DNA from: Silurus meridionalis
Lineage: Eukaryota; Chordata; Actinopteri; Siluriformes; Siluridae
Direction of reading: 5' to 3'
Length of the DNA: 64,000 nt
Assembly: GCF_014805685.1 (NCBI RefSeq)
Contig: NC_060886.1
Location: forward strand, 14,696,608-14,760,607
Position 1 is the stretch's first letter. Every line of letters begins with the position of its first letter. Both the position numbers and the translations under genes were made by a program. Positions 60,203 to 64,000 of the stretch are shown piece after piece. The notes beneath the pieces are model-generated. The model saw nothing but the letters and a program-made list of their open reading frames with translations. It ran no database searches and was not told the origin of the DNA.

Positions 60203-61827
60203 TACAGTGAGGAAAATAAGTATTTGAACACCCTGCTATTTTGCAAGTTCTCCCACTTAGAAATCATGGAGGGGTCTGAAATTGTCATCGTAGGTGCATG
60301 TCCACTGTGAGAGAAATATTCTAAAAAAAAAAATATCCAGAAATCACAATGTATGATTTTTTAACTATTTATTTGTATAAGTATTTTTATTTTACAAATA
60401 AGTATTTTACGAATAAGTATTTGAACACCTGAGAAAGTCAATGTTAATATTTGGTACAATAGCCTTTGTTTGCAATTACAGAGGTCAAACGTTCCCTGTA
60501 GTTTTTCACCAGGTTTGCACACACTGCAGGAGGGATTTTGGCCCACTCCTCCACACAGATCTTCTCTAGATCAGTCAGGTTTCTGGCCTGTCGCTGAGAA
60601 ACACGGAGTTTGAGCTCCCTTCAAAGATTCTCTATTGTGTTTAGGTCGGGAGACTGGCTAGGCCATGCCAGAACCTTGATATGCTTCTTACAGAGCCACT
60701 CCTTGGTTATCCTGGCTGTGTGCTTTGGGTCATTGTCATGTTGGAAGACCCAGCCTCGACCCATCTTCAATGCTCTAACTGAGGGAAGGAGGTTGTTCCC
60801 CAAAATCTCGCAATACATGGCCCCGGTCATCCTCTCCTTAATACAGTGCAGTCGCCCTGTCCCATGTGCAGAAAAACACCCCAAATCATGATGCTACCAC
60901 CCCATGCTTCACAGTAGGGATGGTGTTCTTGGATGGTACTCATCATTCTTCTTCCTCCAAACACGTTTAGTGGAATTATGACCCAAAAGTTCTATTTTGG
61001 TCTCATCTGACCACATGACTTTCTCCCATTACTCTGGATCATCCAAATGGTCATTGGCAAACTTAAGACGTGCCTGGACATGTGCTGGTTTAAGCAGGGG
61101 AACCTTCTGTGCCATGCATGATTTCAAACCATGACGTCTTAGTGTATTACCAACAGTAACCTTGGAAACGGTGGCCCCAGCTCTTTTCAGGTCATTGACC
61201 AGCTCCTCCCGTGTAGTTCTGGGCTGATTTCTCACCTTCCTTAGGATCATTGAGACCCCACGAGGTGAGATCTTGCATGGAGCCCCAGTCCGAGGGAGAT
61301 TGACAGTCATGTTTAGCTTCTTCCATTTTCTAATGATTGCTCCAACAGTGGACCTTTTTTCACCAAGCTGCTTGGCAATTTCCCTGTAGCCCTTTCCAGC
61401 CTTGTGGAGGTGTACATTTTTGTCTCTAGTGTCTTTGGACAACTCTTTGGTCTTGGCCATGTAAGTAGTTGGATTCTTACTGATTGTATGGGGTGGACAG
61501 GGGTCTTATGCAGCTAACGACCTCAAATAGGTACATCTAATTTAGGATAATAAATGTAGTGAAGGTGGACATTTTAAAGGCAGACTAACAGGTCTTTGAG
61601 GGTCAGAATTCTAGCTGATAGACAGGTGTTTAAATACTTATTTGCAGCTGTATCATACAAATAAATAGTTTAAAAATTATATATTGTGATTTCTGGATTT
61701 TTTTTTTAGATTTTGTCTCTCACAGTGGACATGCACCTACGATGACAATTTCAGACCCCTCCATGATTTCTAAGTGGGAGAACTTGCAAAATAGCAGGGT
61801 GTTCAAATACTTCTTTTTCTCACTGTA
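60203..61827 (-). mobile_element. Near full-length Tc1-like element with IR/DR termini
   Basis: The element is 1.6 kb, flanked by TA on both sides. Left and right ends are long inverted repeats of roughly 200 bp that match almost throughout (for example CACCCTGCTATTTTGCAAGT and CATCGTAGGTGCATGTCCAC in both). Within each, the outer word AAGTATTTGAACACC recurs about 200 bp further in (60418-60430; AAGTATTTAAACACC on the minus strand at 61623-61637). This is the two-binding-site-per-end (IR/DR) arrangement known from Sleeping Beauty-like Tc1 elements. The transposase gene fills the interior. High similarity of the two ends points to a fairly recent copy. Confidence 0.95.
60444..61460 (-). pseudogene. 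Tc1 transposase, all three catalytic residues present but frame broken
   Basis: It begins [20 protein letters not shown] and is about 339 codons long, the normal Tc1 length of roughly 340. The paired-type DNA-binding domain is residues 1-120 (helix-turn-helix, GRPR-like PRTGAPCKI, then [12 protein letters not shown]). Catalytic regions follow: WSDETKIELL (first Asp), QHDNDPKHT (second Asp) and [10 protein letters not shown] (Glu). A TAA stop follows HLDDPE (about residue 144), one or two single-base indels lie around the KHGGGS-equivalent motif near 60900-60920, and a TGA replaces the tryptophan after ENL. The last part ends ..[11 protein letters not shown] before TAA. It acted as a cut-and-paste transposase; this copy is inactive but might still serve as a substrate. 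Confidence 0.93.
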
Positions 61828-62699
61828 TATGCATACAATACTCTATGCTTCACACTGAAATTGAATCTAATATCAAATATATTGTCATTGATATAAACAA
61901 TCTGCAGTTATATTTTTTAAAATAAGGATAAACAGCAAAATCATGAGAACAGGACATACTCCTTCTATCACACATATTTACTTATTTGATATATAAAACA
62001 TATATAATATATAAACATATATACACATACATATTTCAGAATAATTTGGTAAAGATTTTGACTTTGTACCGCACACTTAATAGTAAATGCTTTAAACCCT
62101 GAGTGGTGTAATAGAAAGCATTTCCTAACCCTATAAAAATTAACCTGAGAGTGAGATAATTTTCTTCTCCTGTGTAAACAGGCAGTAGCAGCATGTATGA
62201 TGATGTCAGTAACATAGCTAAGCGAACCTGCAGGTAAAGGAACACACAAGGCGTGTAACAGTACACGTATTTCTACCCAAAATTTTGGGCACAGCACTTT
62301 CAGTTCGATACACAGGTGCACCGAATGCAGTCCTTTTTTTGCGAGGAACATAGTTAAAATCCTGAGTTCCCTTGAGAAGGCATTAAGTGGCTGACCGCAA
62401 GTTTATCTAGTCTCAGCCTTGCACTTTGTGCACATTTCTTTTTATTATTATTATTATTATAATACTTGAAAACATACACAACAATGCCAGGAGTTTCACT
62501 GTGGCTAATCACTCCATACCAGAAATATGCATGAAAACGGTAAAGAATTCATAGTGCTAGCATTAGCCACTAACCAGCAAGTGGCTAGTAGTTAATGCTA
62601 GTGATATGGATTCTTTAGAGTTTAATTTCCAGCTTCAATAATTTCTTTTAAAAGGAGAAATCCTGACAATTCCACCTTAAAAACCTTAACCACCTTAAA
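61828..62699. other. AT-rich sequence with a short (ATT)n tract
   Basis: (ATT)n of about 7 units at 62442-62461. The 127-codon minus-strand frame at 61968 runs through AT-rich DNA and shows no domain. Confidence 0.5.
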
Positions 62700-62975
62700 C
62701 GCCTTTTACTGGTCGGCGTTATCTTGTGTTATGTGTCTTGTCTTGTATTGTCTTGTGTTGTCTGTCTGCACTGTCTGTCTGTACTGTTTTTTGTCTGCAC
62801 TGTTTGCACTAGGTTGCACTCGATGCACTTTATGTAGCTTTGTGTTGTGTTGTAGCTCTATGTTGTTTAGTTTAGCACCAAGGTTCTGAAGGAATGTTGT
62901 CTCGTTTTACTGTGTGCTGTGTACCACTGTCTATAGTACAAATGACAATAAAAGCCTCTTGACTTGACTTGATAT
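62700..62975 (+). mobile_element. SINE- or LINE-tail-like repeat with AATAAA and (CTTGA)n end
   Basis: A T/G-rich body with repeated TTGTCTGTCTGCACTG words is followed by GCACTTTATGTAGCTTTGTG, GGTTCTGAAGGAATGTTGTC TCG, AATGACAATAAAAGCCTCTT and GACTTGACTTGA. I recall this 3' end as frequent in fish genomes (retroelement 3' end with short tandem tail). The 5' border is approximate. Confidence 0.7.
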
Positions 62976-63199
62976 CGATGGAGTGAATAAATAAAGGATG
63001 GAAGGAATAAAGACATTTGTTATTTATTTATAAGTATGCTGAAATTTGTATTTGTAACAAATGTAAACTATTTAATTCACTTTTTCCTTTTATTTAATTT
63101 AATTTAATATATTTAAATTTGTGCCAATAAAATGTTTTTTTAAATGTTAACTTCAAATGATAATATTTAACTGCGTTAATCAAAAACGACAAGCAATTT

Positions 63200-63312
63200 T
63201 ATTTTTTGCATTCTTTGCATTCTTCCCCTAACCCTGCCAAAAATTAACCAAACCGTGACTTATAAACCGGGGTACGTACCAAACCATGAATTTTGTGTAC
63301 CGTTACACCCCT
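63200..63312 (-). mobile_element. hAT element terminal fragment
   Basis: On the minus strand it begins AGGGGTGTAACGGTACACAA AATTCATGG and continues TTTGGTACGTACCCCGGTTT. This is the terminus of a hAT family common in fish (AGGGGTGTAACGGTTC...). The opposite end was not found, so it is a fragment or a highly diverged copy. Confidence 0.75.
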
Positions 63313-63885
63313 AAAACACACTGTACCCAAATGGACGCTGAAGGTTCAGTAATGGTGCTAAATTCTCTTGTTGTCTTTTGTGTATTTTTATTGCTTTTGG
63401 ATATATTGCATTGAACTAGCTGTTCTGTTCACAGACATCCCCCCTGCTGCTCCCTTCTGATGAAATATGCCGCAGAGATTCTAAAGCCTCCTCTTCCTCC
63501 ACTTACAGCCTGACTCTAGCTATTCCACACAAAGCTTTGTCCTCTTTCTTACCCCAAACCTGAGAAGCTAATGCCCTGAACATTATACTGCCATTGATTG
63601 CATGGAGAAGAACCTGTCATCATGTTAGGGTGGAGCTACACTGCCACACACACAGCAGTAAGTGTCTCACATGATGCACAGCTTATTTTCCCAAAATCAC
63701 AGACCTATATTAATCCAGCTACATATACAAGACCATGCCTAATTTACTCTTACAGCATATAATGGTATGCATTATAAAGATTGGGGCTGGGCAAATAAAA
63801 TATTATAAGATAATATCAGTATGGTCAACAAAACACTTAATGTTAGTATTATTGAGATAACAAATGTGTTCTTTGCTTCAATGAA
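63313..63885. other. Unique intronic sequence
   Basis: GGGGCTGGGCAAATAAAATA at 63782 recalls a hAT-type terminus but is too short to call. The rest, about 63400-63700, is GC-richer unique DNA. Confidence 0.4.
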
Positions 63886-64000
63886 ACAGGTATTGAACTC
63901 TTTGGCCTGAATGCCAAGTCTGGAGGAGAATGTCTGGAGGAAACCAGGCACCGCTTATCACCTATCCAATACCATCCCTATAGTGAAGCATGGTGGTGGC
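63886..64000 (+). pseudogene. Tc1-like transposase fragment running off the window
   Basis: CAGGTATTGAACTCTTTGGC CTGAATGCCAAG encodes TGIELFGLNAK, then after a frameshift come ETRHRL..NTIP-type sequence and GTGAAGCATGGTGGTGGC, the DNA for VKHGGG. This is the middle of a Tc1 transposase just after the first catalytic region. The match begins abruptly in non-element DNA at about 63886. The rest lies beyond the window. Confidence 0.85.

Noticed and set aside
60610..60891. A 93-codon plus-strand frame
   Set aside because: Antisense of the Tc1 transposase catalytic region at 60621-60884.
61968..62351. A 127-codon minus-strand frame
   Set aside because: Ends in AT-rich low-complexity DNA (YVCVYMFIYYICFIYQ), with no domain or splice context.

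Overview
The window is vertebrate nuclear DNA, most probably from a teleost fish. It is AT-rich and rich in microsatellites. It carries many decayed DNA transposons of types abundant in fish: Tc1-like elements, pogo/Tigger-like MITEs and hAT MITEs. An ostariophysan such as a catfish or characin fits, but the species cannot be fixed from sequence alone.

Only one host protein-coding exon is recognisable, at 3549-3671 on the minus strand. It is 123 bp, phase 1 on both sides, and encodes an LDL-receptor class A module whose residues match the first such module of LRP1B better than that of LRP1. The window therefore appears to be gene-internal: positions 1-3548 would be the start of the next intron and 3672-64000 (over 60 kb) the intron upstream of this exon. 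Long first introns are a known feature of vertebrate LRP1B. Exon 1 (signal peptide) and the promoter were not found.

Layout by region: 1-5 kb holds the exon and unique intron; 5-6.5 kb an LTR-like repeat and a Tc1 relic; 11.8-13.8 kb a pogo MITE and a dead Tc1 transposase; 15.1-15.7 kb a hAT MITE with its 8-bp target duplication; 18-21 kb a second pogo MITE, two more LTR-like copies and a SINE-like repeat; 22.4-24.9 kb a stack of four DNA elements, one nested in another; 28-32.5 kb two Tc1 fragments and a Tigger-like MITE; 35-38.3 kb a LINE 5' fragment, a tRNA-Glu-like sequence and two Tc1 relics; 41.7-44.5 kb two copies of one Tc1 family in opposite orientation; 47-47.8 kb a LINE 3' end with a reverse-transcriptase fragment; 56.5-57.6 kb a Tc1 relic; 60.2-61.8 kb an almost full-length Tc1 element with long IR/DR termini; 62.7-64 kb a SINE-like repeat, a hAT end and a Tc1 fragment cut by the window edge.

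Between these lie blocks of unique sequence with higher GC and less low-complexity DNA, near 1.55-1.79, 10.7-10.95, 40.4-40.75, 44.65-45.05, 48.3-49.25, 49.7-51.6, 52.6-54.3 and 57.7-58.4 kb. These are the best places to look for conserved non-coding regulatory elements of lrp1b. No operon, phage, CRISPR array or coherent new multi-gene system is visible. The most interesting observations are the nested transposon with a restored target site, the tRNA-Glu-like sequence with an encoded CCA joined to a LINE 5'-end sequence, and the near-intact Tc1 copy.
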